Of a DNA stretch of 64,000 nt, positions 43,913 to 53,632 are shown in pieces. The position numbers and the translations under genes are program-made. Position 1 is the first letter of the stretch. Each line of letters begins with the position of its first letter. Where the stretch lies: contig NZ_FNPG01000017.1 of the NCBI RefSeq assembly GCF_900107245.1, positions 1 to 64,000 of the forward strand, written 5' to 3'. The notes below the pieces were generated by a model. The model worked only from the letters and a program-made list of their open reading frames with translations, was not told the origin of the DNA and did no database searches. This DNA comes from Lachnobacterium bovis DSM 14045 (GTDB taxonomy: Bacteria; Bacillota; Clostridia; Lachnospirales; Lachnospiraceae).

Positions 43913-45247
43913 TTAGATTAATGTTTCAATTAAATCTACCATTTTTCCAACATATTTCTCACAAAGTTCATCTGTTTCAGCTTCAACCATTACACGAATA
44001 ACTGGTTCTGTACCACTTTCACGAAGAAGAATTCTTCCTCTTTCTCCAAGTTCTTCAGCAATTTGTTTATCTAATGCTTTAACTTGTTCGTTCTCCATGA
44101 TAACTTTCTTATCTGCTACGCGAACATTCTTTAATAATTGTGGATACATACGCATTCCTGATGCTAATTTACCAAGTGATTCTCTTGTTTCAAGAATAAC
44201 TTCCATTAACATAAGTGCTGTTAATATACCATCACCTGTTGTAGCATGTTTACTGAAAATAACGTGTCCTGACTGCTCTCCACCTAGTACATATCCATTA
44301 GCTACCATAGCTTCATTAACGTATTTATCACCTACTGATGTTTTACAGTATTCAATACCTTCTGTATCTAATGCTTTGAATAATCCCATGTTAGACATAA
44401 CTGTTGCAACTACAGTATTTCCCTGTAACTTGCCACATTGTTTAAGGTATTTTCCACAAACGTAAAGAATATAATCACCGTGAATCTCATTTCCATTTTC
44501 ATCAACAGCAATACAACGATCTGCATCACCATCAAATGCAAAACCAACATCTAAGTTTTTCTCTTTTACAAGTTGTTGTAATGCTTCAATGTGTGTTGAA
44601 CCACAGTTTTTATTTATATTAGTTCCATCTGGATCGCATCCAATTGCATATGTTTTAGCACCAAGTGCATCAAATACGTTTTTAGCAAGATTAAATGTAC
44701 TACCGTTAGAACAATCTAATCCTACTTTCATTCCATCATATGAACGAGTTGCAAGTGAAATTAAATATCCAATATAACGATTTCTTCCAATTGCATAATC
44801 TTTAGCAACACCAATTTTATCCATTTTTGCATATGGAAGTTCATCGATTTCACCATCAATATATTTTTCCATAGCCAATTCAACTTCAGCCGAAATTTTA
44901 TGTCCGTTTCCATCTAAAACCTTAATTCCGTTGTCAGAATATGGGTTGTGACTAGCTGATACCATAATACCACAATCAAAATTTTCTGTTCTAACAACGT
45001 AAGCAACACTTGGAGTTGTTGTTACATGTAATAAAAATGCATCTGAACCTGAAGCAGTAATACCTGCAACTAAAGCGTACTCATACATATAACTACTACG
45101 TCTAGTATCTTTACCAATAACAATTCTACCTTTGCTATTTTGATTGTAATACCAACCTAAATAACGACCGATTTTAAAAGCATGTTCTGCTGTTAATACT
45201 GTGTTAGCTTCGCCTCTAAAACCATCTGTTCCAAAATACTTACCCAT
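43913..45247 (-). CDS. glmM: Phosphoglucosamine mutase
   Basis: Converts glucosamine-6-phosphate to glucosamine-1-phosphate for UDP-GlcNAc, hence peptidoglycan and capsule. 444 residues. Start MGKYFGTDGFRG, phosphoserine loop MVSASHNPYSDNGIK (active Ser 99), metal loop DGDADR, GGEQSGH and RESGTEPVIRVM. Last gene after the polysaccharide cluster, 83 bases from it, so either part of that operon or with its own promoter. Confidence 0.97.
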   Translation of the reverse strand: MGKYFGTDGFRGEANTVLTAEHAFKIGRYLGWYYNQNSKGRIVIGKDTRRSSYMYEYALVAGITASGSDAFLLHVTTTPSVAYVVRTENFDCGIMVSASHNPYSDNGIKVLDGNGHKISAEVELAMEKYIDGEIDELPYAKMDKIGVAKDYAIGRNRYIGYLISLATRSYDGMKVGLDCSNGSTFNLAKNVFDALGAKTYAIGCDPDGTNINKNCGSTHIEALQQLVKEKNLDVGFAFDGDADRCIAVDENGNEIHGDYILYVCGKYLKQCGKLQGNTVVATVMSNMGLFKALDTEGIEYCKTSVGDKYVNEAMVANGYVLGGEQSGHVIFSKHATTGDGILTALMLMEVILETRESLGKLASGMRMYPQLLKNVRVADKKVIMENEQVKALDKQIAEELGERGRILLRESGTEPVIRVMVEAETDELCEKYVGKMVDLIETLI

Positions 45248-45330
45248 GTTAATCTCCTTTTAAACTCTTACTAAAATATTATTGCTCTTTTAGTCATTTA
45301 ATTTTAAGCACAACTTTTATTATAGCAAAG

Positions 45331-46383
45331 CTAACTTTTGTTTGCAATATACTCCTTTAACTTTTCACCAACCCAAACTTTACATTTGAAACAATTGTAC
45401 AGAAACTCTTTGCTTTTTAGCAATATACCTAGTAAAACTATCTTATCCTGAATATTTTGAACCTCATCCATTTTTATATTTGAAAAAATAATGTCACTTT
45501 CAAATGGAATCTGCTCTAATTTTTTTGTCACTTCTTTCCTGCTTGCTTTATTTGATATTGTCATGTTTAAAAAGAATCTGATGCGTTCTAAATAAAGAAT
45601 ATCAACTTTATGCTGATATTTTTCATAACAGTTAGTACGTTTAAACAATCTGACTCTTTTATTATATAAAACTTCGCTCAAATGCCACATATTTTCAACA
45701 TCATCCATTTTATATCTTTTTACTTTTTCTAATGTGTTTTTCTCATAATAATTATACATATATTTGTTGATTTGAACTATGCTTTGTGTGTATTCTAAGA
45801 ACTTCAGATTAAAAAATGCATCTTCTCCAAAAGTTACATCTTCTTCAAAACGTATACCTTTTTCCTTTATTATGTTAAATTTATATAGCTTTGCGCACGC
45901 ACTTTTGTATACTAATAACTGTTTGTCATTTAAAAGAACCTTTGGAATATCTACTGTTATCAATTTATGTTCTATCAAACACTTTTCTATTATTTTACCT
46001 GTTTTACCATCTCGTTTAACATATCCACCTACTATCAAATCAGGCAAAAAATCTATATCTTCAATTTCTTTTAACATATTTTCAATTGCATCTTTTCTTA
46101 AGGAATCATCTGCATCTAAAAAAGAAATATAATCTCCCGAAGCATGCTCAATTCCAAAGTTTCTAGCATCAGATACCCCACCATTTCCTTTTACATAATA
46201 CTTCACACGAGGCTCTTTTCTTACTGCGTTTTCACATATTTTCCCTGTTTCATCAGTAGAACCATCATTAATTAATATAATTTCGATGTTTTTGTATGTC
46301 TGATTAATACAGCTTAAAATGGCTCTCTTTAATGTTTTTGCATGGTTATAAATTGGAATAACGATTGAAACTTTTATTTTCAT
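45331..46383 (-). CDS. Glycosyltransferase family 2
   Basis: 350 residues, GT-A fold: KVSIVIPIYNHAKTLKRAI and GSTDETG near the N-terminus, DARNFGIEHASGDYISFLDADD with the metal-binding Asp triplet. The C-terminal 120 residues are specific to this protein. Adds one sugar of the polysaccharide repeat unit at the cytoplasmic face. Last glycosyltransferase of the cluster. Confidence 0.92.
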   Translation of the reverse strand: MKIKVSIVIPIYNHAKTLKRAILSCINQTYKNIEIILINDGSTDETGKICENAVRKEPRVKYYVKGNGGVSDARNFGIEHASGDYISFLDADDSLRKDAIENMLKEIEDIDFLPDLIVGGYVKRDGKTGKIIEKCLIEHKLITVDIPKVLLNDKQLLVYKSACAKLYKFNIIKEKGIRFEEDVTFGEDAFFNLKFLEYTQSIVQINKYMYNYYEKNTLEKVKRYKMDDVENMWHLSEVLYNKRVRLFKRTNCYEKYQHKVDILYLERIRFFLNMTISNKASRKEVTKKLEQIPFESDIIFSNIKMDEVQNIQDKIVLLGILLKSKEFLYNCFKCKVWVGEKLKEYIANKS

Positions 46384-46418
46384 AATATATCCTCCTAAAA
46401 GATAATGTTTCTACTTTT

Positions 46419-47582
46419 CTAATGCCACGTTGTAAATCTTTCTAATATCAATCTATATGGAAAAATTTCTGAATTTCTTGAATTATAGTACATACTATAA
46501 AAGAAAACAATTCCAAATAAAATATAAGCAATTGATAAAAACTTTCTATTACCTTCTGTGACTGATTTACAAAGCATTGAAATTAAAATAATTTGAGAGT
46601 TTTCAAAATACAAAAATAATCTATTTCCAATATTAACGGAACAACTCATTATCAAAAAAAATACCTGTGTCAAAAAACATACTACATAAAACCTTGAAAA
46701 TTTTTCATTATTTTTTAAATTCTTTATATATACAATACACGGAATCGTCATTAAAATAATTAACATATAGGATATGCTCATTCTTGTACTTCCATTTGCC
46801 AGATATAATTTATATTTACTTAACCAGCTGAAGTTTTGTATTATCCACTGTAAAACCATCTTGCCCTGATAATACATAAAAATCAATGCGCCAGCTATTA
46901 TAAACCAAAAAATTCCAGCATATTTTCTTATAAATCTAATTAATGACTCCATGCGACAAAATATTCCAACTATTAAAAAAACTATAGCTGAATTATGAAA
47001 TCCCATTGCAATCAAAATCACTAAAACATATTTTACATATTCTTTTTTTTCAAAAAAAATCATTCCTAACCATGCTATCACCAATGCTAGAGCCTGTCTT
47101 TCCATGTTAAAAAAGGTTGGATATAACATGCTATAGAACAAAACATACGCTATTGGCATACTGATTTTTTCCTTATAATGATTAAAAATCACAAAAATCA
47201 GAACAGCTTCTATTAATGCATTTAAAAAGAAAAAACCCCAAACATCATTAAAAATCATTTTAACCAATCGAGATTCGTAAATATACAATGGTTCATTTAC
47301 ATATTGATTATATACAATTTTATTTTTTTCATTAGTTAAACTTTTATACAAAACTTCATATGCGTAATAATCAGTACCAACTCTATACCTTAACGTTTGC
47401 AATGCAACAACCGGTGCAATTATGAATATTGGCATACTAAAGCTTTTTCTTTTCATCCCTCTAGTAACATTTTCTCTAGTTGATTTTAACTGATATTTTT
47501 TTTGATAGATAAAACTCATAAAAACAGAGAATGAAAAGACTGCATAATATAAAAGCAACGAATCCTGTTCTGAAAACTCCAT
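46419..47582 (-). CDS. EpsG/Wzy-like polysaccharide polymerase
   Basis: 387 residues with about ten membrane helices. The family-typical LRYRVGTDYYAYEVLY loop after helix 2 marks the EpsG family, the likely Wzy-type polymerase that joins lipid-linked repeat units outside the membrane. It is the only polymerase candidate in the cluster. Confidence 0.85.
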   Translation of the reverse strand: MEFSEQDSLLLYYAVFSFSVFMSFIYQKKYQLKSTRENVTRGMKRKSFSMPIFIIAPVVALQTLRYRVGTDYYAYEVLYKSLTNEKNKIVYNQYVNEPLYIYESRLVKMIFNDVWGFFFLNALIEAVLIFVIFNHYKEKISMPIAYVLFYSMLYPTFFNMERQALALVIAWLGMIFFEKKEYVKYVLVILIAMGFHNSAIVFLIVGIFCRMESLIRFIRKYAGIFWFIIAGALIFMYYQGKMVLQWIIQNFSWLSKYKLYLANGSTRMSISYMLIILMTIPCIVYIKNLKNNEKFSRFYVVCFLTQVFFLIMSCSVNIGNRLFLYFENSQIILISMLCKSVTEGNRKFLSIAYILFGIVFFYSMYYNSRNSEIFPYRLILERFTTWH

Positions 47583-47626
47583 TCCCTTTCCCCCTCATAA
47601 ACTATCCTGTTTTCTAGAATTGATAT

Positions 47627-48718
47627 TTATCTAGTATATTTTTTTTTGTAAATTTCTTCTAATTGTTTGGTAATTCTTTCTATATTATATTTATATGCAA
47701 CTTCTTTTAAAGTATTTGTATGATGCGGACATTTTTCGGCCGCTTTAAGCACTACATCCGCCCATTCTTTTGCGGAACTTTGTAATGAACAATACCAAAT
47801 ATTTTCGCTTATATCAGATTCTTTAGAAACCGAATCACTTGTAACACATGGTAACCCTTCGAATTGTGCTTCTACAAGAGAAATCGGCATTCCTTCATAT
47901 TTAGATGGAAACAAAAAAACATCCATTGCCTGCTCTACGTAACCAACATCACTTCTATATCCTAAAAAAATAACATTATTTAACAGATTCTTTTCTCTTA
48001 CTTTGTTTTTAATCTCATACTCGAGGTTACCACCTTCTCCAACCAATAACAAAACTGCTTTATCTTTTCTTTTTAACACTTCCGAAAAAATATCCAACAT
48101 AAAAAAATGATTCTTTGCTGGCAAAAATTTTCCAACATTCCCTATTACTAGTTCTTCTTTGAAATTAAAATTTTTTCTGCTTTCTTTTCTCTTTTTTTCT
48201 GAATAAAGAAAATTTTCTTGCCTTATACCATTATTAATAACCTGAAATTTCTTTTTACCAAACATCCAACTTCCAGCCTCGTTTGAACACGCCAAAAAAA
48301 CATTAGCATATCTTTTTAGCCGATGTCTATTTATCCAATGCACTATTGTATAGATTTTGCGCCTTGCTGATGTGTTGTGACTATGCATTATTCGTATTGG
48401 AACTTTATTTTTTTTTGCCTCAATTATTCCTCTCATATAAATCAAAGCATTGCCGTGCACATGTACAACATCATACTTGTTTTCTTTAAATATTTTTTTA
48501 GTTTCAAAGTAATTCTTAATAACGTGCCTAGGAAAACTCGATGTAAAATAAATTTTCCCTCCCATTTTTTCAATTTCTTCACCATAAATACATTCATTTG
48601 ATCGTATTAAAAAATCAAACTGAACTTTGTCTTTATCTATATTTCTATACCAATCCATTATAATTTTTTCTGCGCCACCACTTCCGAGTCCATTTAACAC
48701 ATGCAAAACTCTCACCAA
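47627..48718 (-). CDS. Glycosyltransferase family 4
   Basis: 363 residues, GT-B fold. VLHVLNGLGSGGAEKI in the acceptor domain and SKYEGMPISLVEAQFEGLP in the nucleotide-sugar domain, giving the ExxxxxxxE motif. Retaining transferase for the capsule repeat unit. 16 bases after the preceding glycosyltransferase. Confidence 0.92.
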   Translation of the reverse strand: MVRVLHVLNGLGSGGAEKIIMDWYRNIDKDKVQFDFLIRSNECIYGEEIEKMGGKIYFTSSFPRHVIKNYFETKKIFKENKYDVVHVHGNALIYMRGIIEAKKNKVPIRIMHSHNTSARRKIYTIVHWINRHRLKRYANVFLACSNEAGSWMFGKKKFQVINNGIRQENFLYSEKKRKESRKNFNFKEELVIGNVGKFLPAKNHFFMLDIFSEVLKRKDKAVLLLVGEGGNLEYEIKNKVREKNLLNNVIFLGYRSDVGYVEQAMDVFLFPSKYEGMPISLVEAQFEGLPCVTSDSVSKESDISENIWYCSLQSSAKEWADVVLKAAEKCPHHTNTLKEVAYKYNIERITKQLEEIYKKKYTR

Positions 48719-48734
48719 TTATTCTCACCCTCTT

Positions 48735-49847
48735 TTATTTTGCAACATTATTTTTCATATACCAAAGCACTTCCTCTAACTTTATTTTATCGTAAACATT
48801 CGTTATATAATGATAATATTCTTTTATATTATCTAAATAGATACTACGTTTTTCTGTGGCTTTAACTTTTTTAAAATGATAAATATCGTCAATCGCAAGT
48901 CTATACACTTCTGCAACATATGAATCTTTTACAAAACCGCAAACCTTCCCACACTTATCATTTACAAATTTTGCCAACCCTCCAGTTCCACTACAAACTA
49001 CAGGCACTCTAAGAATCATTGCTTCTGCTGCCGCTATTCCATATCCTTCTTCCCTCGAAGGGATTATAAATGATTTGGATTTTTTTATCAGTGGATACGG
49101 ATTGTCTATGCTTCCAAAATATAGTACATTTTTTTCTAAAAAATAATCCTCTATTCTAGCAAATAACTTATCTCTTGCATCTCCATCTCCTACAACCGCA
49201 ATCCTTATGTTTGGCATTTCTAAACATAATGAATTTATTATATCCGCAAGTAAAATCGGATTTTTTTCATCAGAAAGCCTTCCCACAAAAATTGTATCAA
49301 ATATATATTTTTCATTTAAATCAGACATTCCTTCATAACTAAAACTCTCATTCGATAGCCTTCTAATTCTGCTAACATTTATCGGCTCTCCAATATTATA
49401 AATCTTGTCTTCTATAAATTTTGAAAAAATGAAATCTTCTTCAATTTCATCAGTAACTGTTAAAACTTTACAAGCTTTTCTGCATGCCAAAAATAAAGAT
49501 ATTGAACTGTGGCATAGTCTTTTCAAATAATTTGGATTTTGATGCATATGAATTATTAGCTTCGCATTGCACTTTATTTTGCTTGCCAAAACAGCTGATT
49601 TATAATCGTGGGTATGTATTATATCTGGTTTTAAAATATCAATTGCGGTCTTTAATGTATCTTTGCTCAAAACGTCTACTCCATAATAATCCACACCATA
49701 TTTTTTTAGTTTTTCTTCTATATCTCCTCTTGGAGAAAGGTAAACTGATTCTGCAATATCGTGTCGGCAAAAATATGCAATTATTGTCACTATAACATTT
49801 TCCACCCCTGCAAATGTATTTGAATCAAGAATGTGCAAAATCTTCAT
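48735..49847 (-). CDS. Glycosyltransferase family 4
   Basis: 370 residues, GT-B fold with ILHILDSNTFAGVENVI at the start and SREEGYGIAAAEAMILRVP as the donor-site motif. Part of the capsule cluster; specific sugar unknown. Confidence 0.9.
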   Translation of the reverse strand: MKILHILDSNTFAGVENVIVTIIAYFCRHDIAESVYLSPRGDIEEKLKKYGVDYYGVDVLSKDTLKTAIDILKPDIIHTHDYKSAVLASKIKCNAKLIIHMHQNPNYLKRLCHSSISLFLACRKACKVLTVTDEIEEDFIFSKFIEDKIYNIGEPINVSRIRRLSNESFSYEGMSDLNEKYIFDTIFVGRLSDEKNPILLADIINSLCLEMPNIRIAVVGDGDARDKLFARIEDYFLEKNVLYFGSIDNPYPLIKKSKSFIIPSREEGYGIAAAEAMILRVPVVCSGTGGLAKFVNDKCGKVCGFVKDSYVAEVYRLAIDDIYHFKKVKATEKRSIYLDNIKEYYHYITNVYDKIKLEEVLWYMKNNVAK

Positions 49848-49917
49848 AGCATCATCCCTCCCTATGCTTAACGTTTTTGACTTTTGTCAAAAGCCTGCCT
49901 ACTATCCCAAACTATTC

Positions 49918-51594
49918 CTATACCCTTATGCTTAGAATAGCATCCATCGCATTTTTACTAAATATATTTTCTTTTAAGTTATTATAATGAAGACATCTCA
50001 TTCCAAGTCTTTGAGGTGTTTCAAAATCTTTTTGAATATTTGCTCCAACAAAAATCATACAATGATATGGAACTTCAAAACGTAATTTTAAAATTTCAAA
50101 AGCCAACGGATTTGGTTTTCTAAAGATAGCCGGATTACCATTTTTACCAGCTAACTCATCCGTCATAACTATTTCAGAGATTCTGCTATCATCCATTAAT
50201 CCAAGCTTTACTAATTTTTTTCTTTGAACCTCACTTCTGCCATCAGTTACAATTCCAATTGAAATTCCACGTTTTTTTAGTGCATCTAATACATCTTTAG
50301 TATCTTGAGTCATTCCAATTTTAGGATCATGGTTCCTATATGTATTTAAAAACAATTGCGTCAAATCGAACTGTCGTTTCTGTGGTAGTCCAGCTGCAAA
50401 GTGCTTTACTAGATTCATTATTGCAGGTTTCTTTTCTAATGTATCATATACCAAATCCTCATAAACCTGCGTATAAACTGCTTCCTTAAAAATCATAGTA
50501 GCCTGTTGGGCAACTGCTGCACACCCACTTTTTATGAAATCTCTTTCTCTATATAAAGTATTATCTAAATCAAAAATAACAACTTTAATTCCATTAGCAT
50601 GTTCAAATATCATATCTAGTTTATCTATATGATAAATTCCGTTTCCATATGTACAAACGCTATCTTCATACCTGCTATAACCGATTTTGTCTCTTGCAGC
50701 CATTTCCTTGTATCCCATCTTCTTTCCTAGAAGCATCATTATTGCTGCTGTTGAAGAATCTGCTCCAGCTCTAATCGAATGAGGAACACCACTGCTATAA
50801 CCAGGAATTATTTTGATAAAATAATCTTCTTTCGTTCCTTCTTTTCTAATAAGATGAATTGAAATCGGGCCAACTGGCTTAAATCTATTAATTATAATTT
50901 TACTTTCTGTTATTATTTTTTCATCTTGAACTATTCTACTTTTTACAACTTCTTTTTCTCTAACACTTATTCTTTCCCTCGGTGTTATATATATTGGATT
51001 TCCTTCAAAATCACAAAAAACGTCAACTGAATATTCTATTCCTTCAATAAAAGGTCTAATAATATAGTCTTCCATTTCATCTGCAAAAGCAAGTAATTCA
51101 GCCTTTGTTTCCACTTTATAACCTATATTATCGTTATCTCTATTTCTCTTTTTTATGAAACATGGAAATGGACCTTTATAGCGTTCAGCATTTTCCGTAA
51201 CCGTCGGATATCTTAACTTACATGTTGCAAAAAACATAGCTGTTTTTGATTTATCTTTACATATTTCTATCATTTCTTTACTAGATATAAATAGTTTTAC
51301 TCCGATATCGGAAAACAAATCTCTATTTTCACTAAAGATATATATCCCATCTTCTCTTAGTGGAATCACTAATTTCACACTATTATTTTTACATATTTCA
51401 ATTATTTCATCAATATAACCTTCATCTTCAACTTTCGAAGTCAAAAATGATCTATCACAAAAAGACAGCGCTGGTGCTGAATTGGTAATATCCGTACCTA
51501 TTATGGTCACAGGAACCCCTATATTTCTCGCTGCCTCTTTATATGATCTTATTAATTCGACTCTTCTGCCGACACTTGTAAATAAAATGTTCAT
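49918..51594 (-). CDS. Degenerate ATP-grasp protein fused to a HAD domain
   Basis: 558 residues. Residues 1-300 follow the PylC/CarB-like ATP-grasp pattern (preATP-grasp MNILFTSVGRRVELI, then YIIRPFIEGIEYSVDVFCD, GPISIHLIR), and 335-558 form a HAD domain with the nucleophile motif FDLDNTLY (D342, D344), VTDG and FRKPNP. The ATP-grasp Mg site, usually E-x-N-P-R, reads K261-I-I263-P-G265, and the glycine-rich loop reads KKRNRDNDNIG. HAD motif IV reads VGANIQKD instead of VGDxxxxD. It appears catalytically changed or inactive as a ligase while the frame is intact. It follows a degenerate DegT-like gene by 23 bases. Confidence 0.8.
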   Translation of the reverse strand: MNILFTSVGRRVELIRSYKEAARNIGVPVTIIGTDITNSAPALSFCDRSFLTSKVEDEGYIDEIIEICKNNSVKLVIPLREDGIYIFSENRDLFSDIGVKLFISSKEMIEICKDKSKTAMFFATCKLRYPTVTENAERYKGPFPCFIKKRNRDNDNIGYKVETKAELLAFADEMEDYIIRPFIEGIEYSVDVFCDFEGNPIYITPRERISVREKEVVKSRIVQDEKIITESKIIINRFKPVGPISIHLIRKEGTKEDYFIKIIPGYSSGVPHSIRAGADSSTAAIMMLLGKKMGYKEMAARDKIGYSRYEDSVCTYGNGIYHIDKLDMIFEHANGIKVVIFDLDNTLYRERDFIKSGCAAVAQQATMIFKEAVYTQVYEDLVYDTLEKKPAIMNLVKHFAAGLPQKRQFDLTQLFLNTYRNHDPKIGMTQDTKDVLDALKKRGISIGIVTDGRSEVQRKKLVKLGLMDDSRISEIVMTDELAGKNGNPAIFRKPNPLAFEILKLRFEVPYHCMIFVGANIQKDFETPQRLGMRCLHYNNLKENIFSKNAMDAILSIRV

Positions 51595-51617
51595 CTAAAC
51601 ACCCTCCTTGGCATTTA

Positions 51618-52397
51618 CTAGAACTTTATAGTTTGTTTAACAAACATCCTACGAATGATATCTATTATTTCATTTTGTTTCTCTTCCTTTAGTTCAACAT
51701 CACTTGGTAGACTTAGGCAACATGTATAAGCATCCGTGCTAACAGACCTATCTACTTCGTAGAAATGTTCGGCAAATTTGAATAGTGCAACAAACTCACA
51801 GTCCCTATATTTTTCAGTCAAATGAAGTGGCACAATAATTGGTTTAGCAATAAAGTTGTTTTTTTCAAGTTCCTTTCTTATCATCTCAGGTGTAACCTGC
51901 TTGAAATCTTGACTCAAACCATAGACCGTTTCTGAATCTATTCTTATAAAGCTATTCCAAAATCTTGCTTTCATTTCTTCTGAATGAGGATTAACTTCTA
52001 ATGGTAACTCTTTAAACGCATCTTTATACCTGTTATAGATTTTTTCTTTTTTTTGCATATAATCCTCTATATTATTAAATTTACTCTTCGAATCGCTCGA
52101 GTTTTCTATGTCTTCTTTCGCTATTTCAACTAAAACAGCTTTATTATCGTTACAAATCTTTTTTAACCTCTTGATATATCCTTGAGTTCCATAAAGATTG
52201 GCCACTATTACAGTTTTCGCTGTTTCATACTTTTTAAAAGCATATTCAAGCGAAATAGGATCCATATTTAGAGTTTCCCGTTCAGAATCAATCAAAACAG
52301 GAATCGCACCTTTTTCAACGTACCTATCAATAATGGATTTGTGCAATAAATCCTGGAAAAAAATAATATCTTTTGTCGTAATATTTGTTTTTTTCAT
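51618..52397 (-). CDS. Shortened DegT/DnrJ-like protein without PLP residues
   Basis: 259 residues, versus about 370-400 for DegT/DnrJ/EryC1 sugar aminotransferases. Two parts match the family: GAIPVLIDSERETLNMDP through VIVANLYGTQGYIKRLKKIC, and a C-terminal half including IVPLHL and LSLP. The segment between them, which should hold the PLP-binding lysine, is missing (join near residues 92-112), and the usual EDAAQ aspartate that contacts PLP reads EIAKE. No frameshift or stop is visible. Probably a non-catalytic relative acting as partner or scaffold, or a gene in decay. Adjacent to the degenerate ATP-grasp-HAD gene. Confidence 0.75.
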   Translation of the reverse strand: MKKTNITTKDIIFFQDLLHKSIIDRYVEKGAIPVLIDSERETLNMDPISLEYAFKKYETAKTVIVANLYGTQGYIKRLKKICNDNKAVLVEIAKEDIENSSDSKSKFNNIEDYMQKKEKIYNRYKDAFKELPLEVNPHSEEMKARFWNSFIRIDSETVYGLSQDFKQVTPEMIRKELEKNNFIAKPIIVPLHLTEKYRDCEFVALFKFAEHFYEVDRSVSTDAYTCCLSLPSDVELKEEKQNEIIDIIRRMFVKQTIKF

Positions 52398-52459
52398 CTA
52401 GGCCACCCCTTTATAGAACACTCGTAGTATCTTCTACAATTTCTATCGGCTTAAAATCA

Positions 52460-53632
52460 CTACTCGTTTATTGATTCTCCGACTCTATTATAAATCTCTT
52501 CCATTTTCTTATTTATTTCATTGATATCACAGTTTTTAACAGTCTCATAATTTTTCTTTAAATACATTCTATACTCTTCCTTCGATAAATCTACCGCTGT
52601 TAATATTGCTTTTTTTATATCAAGATATGATAAAGGGTTAAAATAAAACCGAGAATCTTTAATCAAATCAACATTTCCTCTGACATTGCTACAAATTATT
52701 GGCACATCACATGCCATTGCTTCCATAAGTGAAACAGGCAAGCCTTCTCTTAATGAAGGGAAAATAAATAAATCACATGTTTTACACAATTCTATAATAT
52801 CGGTTCTATAACCTAGCAGGATGACTTTTCCATCTAACTCCTGTTGCTTAATATAATCTTTTAATACTTCTTCCTGATCTCCTATTCCACAAATAAAATA
52901 TTTAAATTTTAACTCATATTTCAATGAGCCCAATGCCTCTATTACCCTTATATGATTTTTACTACTTCTTAACTCTCCAACAGACAAAAAAATTAGCTCA
53001 TCCTCATGTACGCCCAAGCTTGATCTTTTTTTATTTAAATCTACTTTAATCTTATCAATTCCTTTAACATCTACTCCTACACCATGAATATACTCTATAT
53101 GTTGTGGTTTAAATTTATCTTTTGAAAGCTTATAATCTTCTTCATTAATATTTATAATCGTATCTGTATATTTGCTTAAATATTTTTCAATTTTAAAAAA
53201 CATCCAACTTCCCGAAATTTTCTCTTGATGCACCTCATCGCCATATTCGAAACTATAACCATGCGCTGTATAGATTACTTTTATATTTCTTTTTTTTGCT
53301 TCTAATCTTACGAGGGCACTTGCTACAGGTGTGTGCGTATGAATAAAACAATATTTATTATTATCTAACAATTCTGCAAGTTGCTTACGTGCTATCTTAT
53401 GTTGTTTAAAATTTTTTGATTTTCTTGAAAAATCTATTTGAAAATATCTAACCCCTAATTCTTCAAGTTTTGTTTTTAAATCATTTATAATATCAGATGT
53501 ACAAGTATTTCCCTCTTCAAAATTACATGCTACATCAACTTCATATCCTATTTTTTTTAATAATTTAATGTTTGGCAAATTAAACTGCTCTATCATCGAT
53601 GCTGCTGTTGACACCATTAGTACTCGTTTCAT
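52460..53632 (-). CDS. Glycosyltransferase family 4 (EpsD/EpsF-like)
   Basis: 390 residues, GT-B fold: RVLMVSTAASMIEQFNLPNI at the start, THTPVASALVRL, and SLREGLPVSLMEAMACDVP as donor motif. Probably adds the second sugar after the phosphoglycosyltransferase. The start at 53632 has GGAGG seven bases upstream and overlaps the preceding gene by 53 bases, an unusually long overlap. Confidence 0.92.
   Translation of the reverse strand: MKRVLMVSTAASMIEQFNLPNIKLLKKIGYEVDVACNFEEGNTCTSDIINDLKTKLEELGVRYFQIDFSRKSKNFKQHKIARKQLAELLDNNKYCFIHTHTPVASALVRLEAKKRNIKVIYTAHGYSFEYGDEVHQEKISGSWMFFKIEKYLSKYTDTIININEEDYKLSKDKFKPQHIEYIHGVGVDVKGIDKIKVDLNKKRSSLGVHEDELIFLSVGELRSSKNHIRVIEALGSLKYELKFKYFICGIGDQEEVLKDYIKQQELDGKVILLGYRTDIIELCKTCDLFIFPSLREGLPVSLMEAMACDVPIICSNVRGNVDLIKDSRFYFNPLSYLDIKKAILTAVDLSKEEYRMYLKKNYETVKNCDINEINKKMEEIYNRVGESINE

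Noticed and set aside
44097-44465. 122-residue plus-strand open frame opposite glmM
   Set aside because: Antisense shadow of a strongly conserved enzyme.
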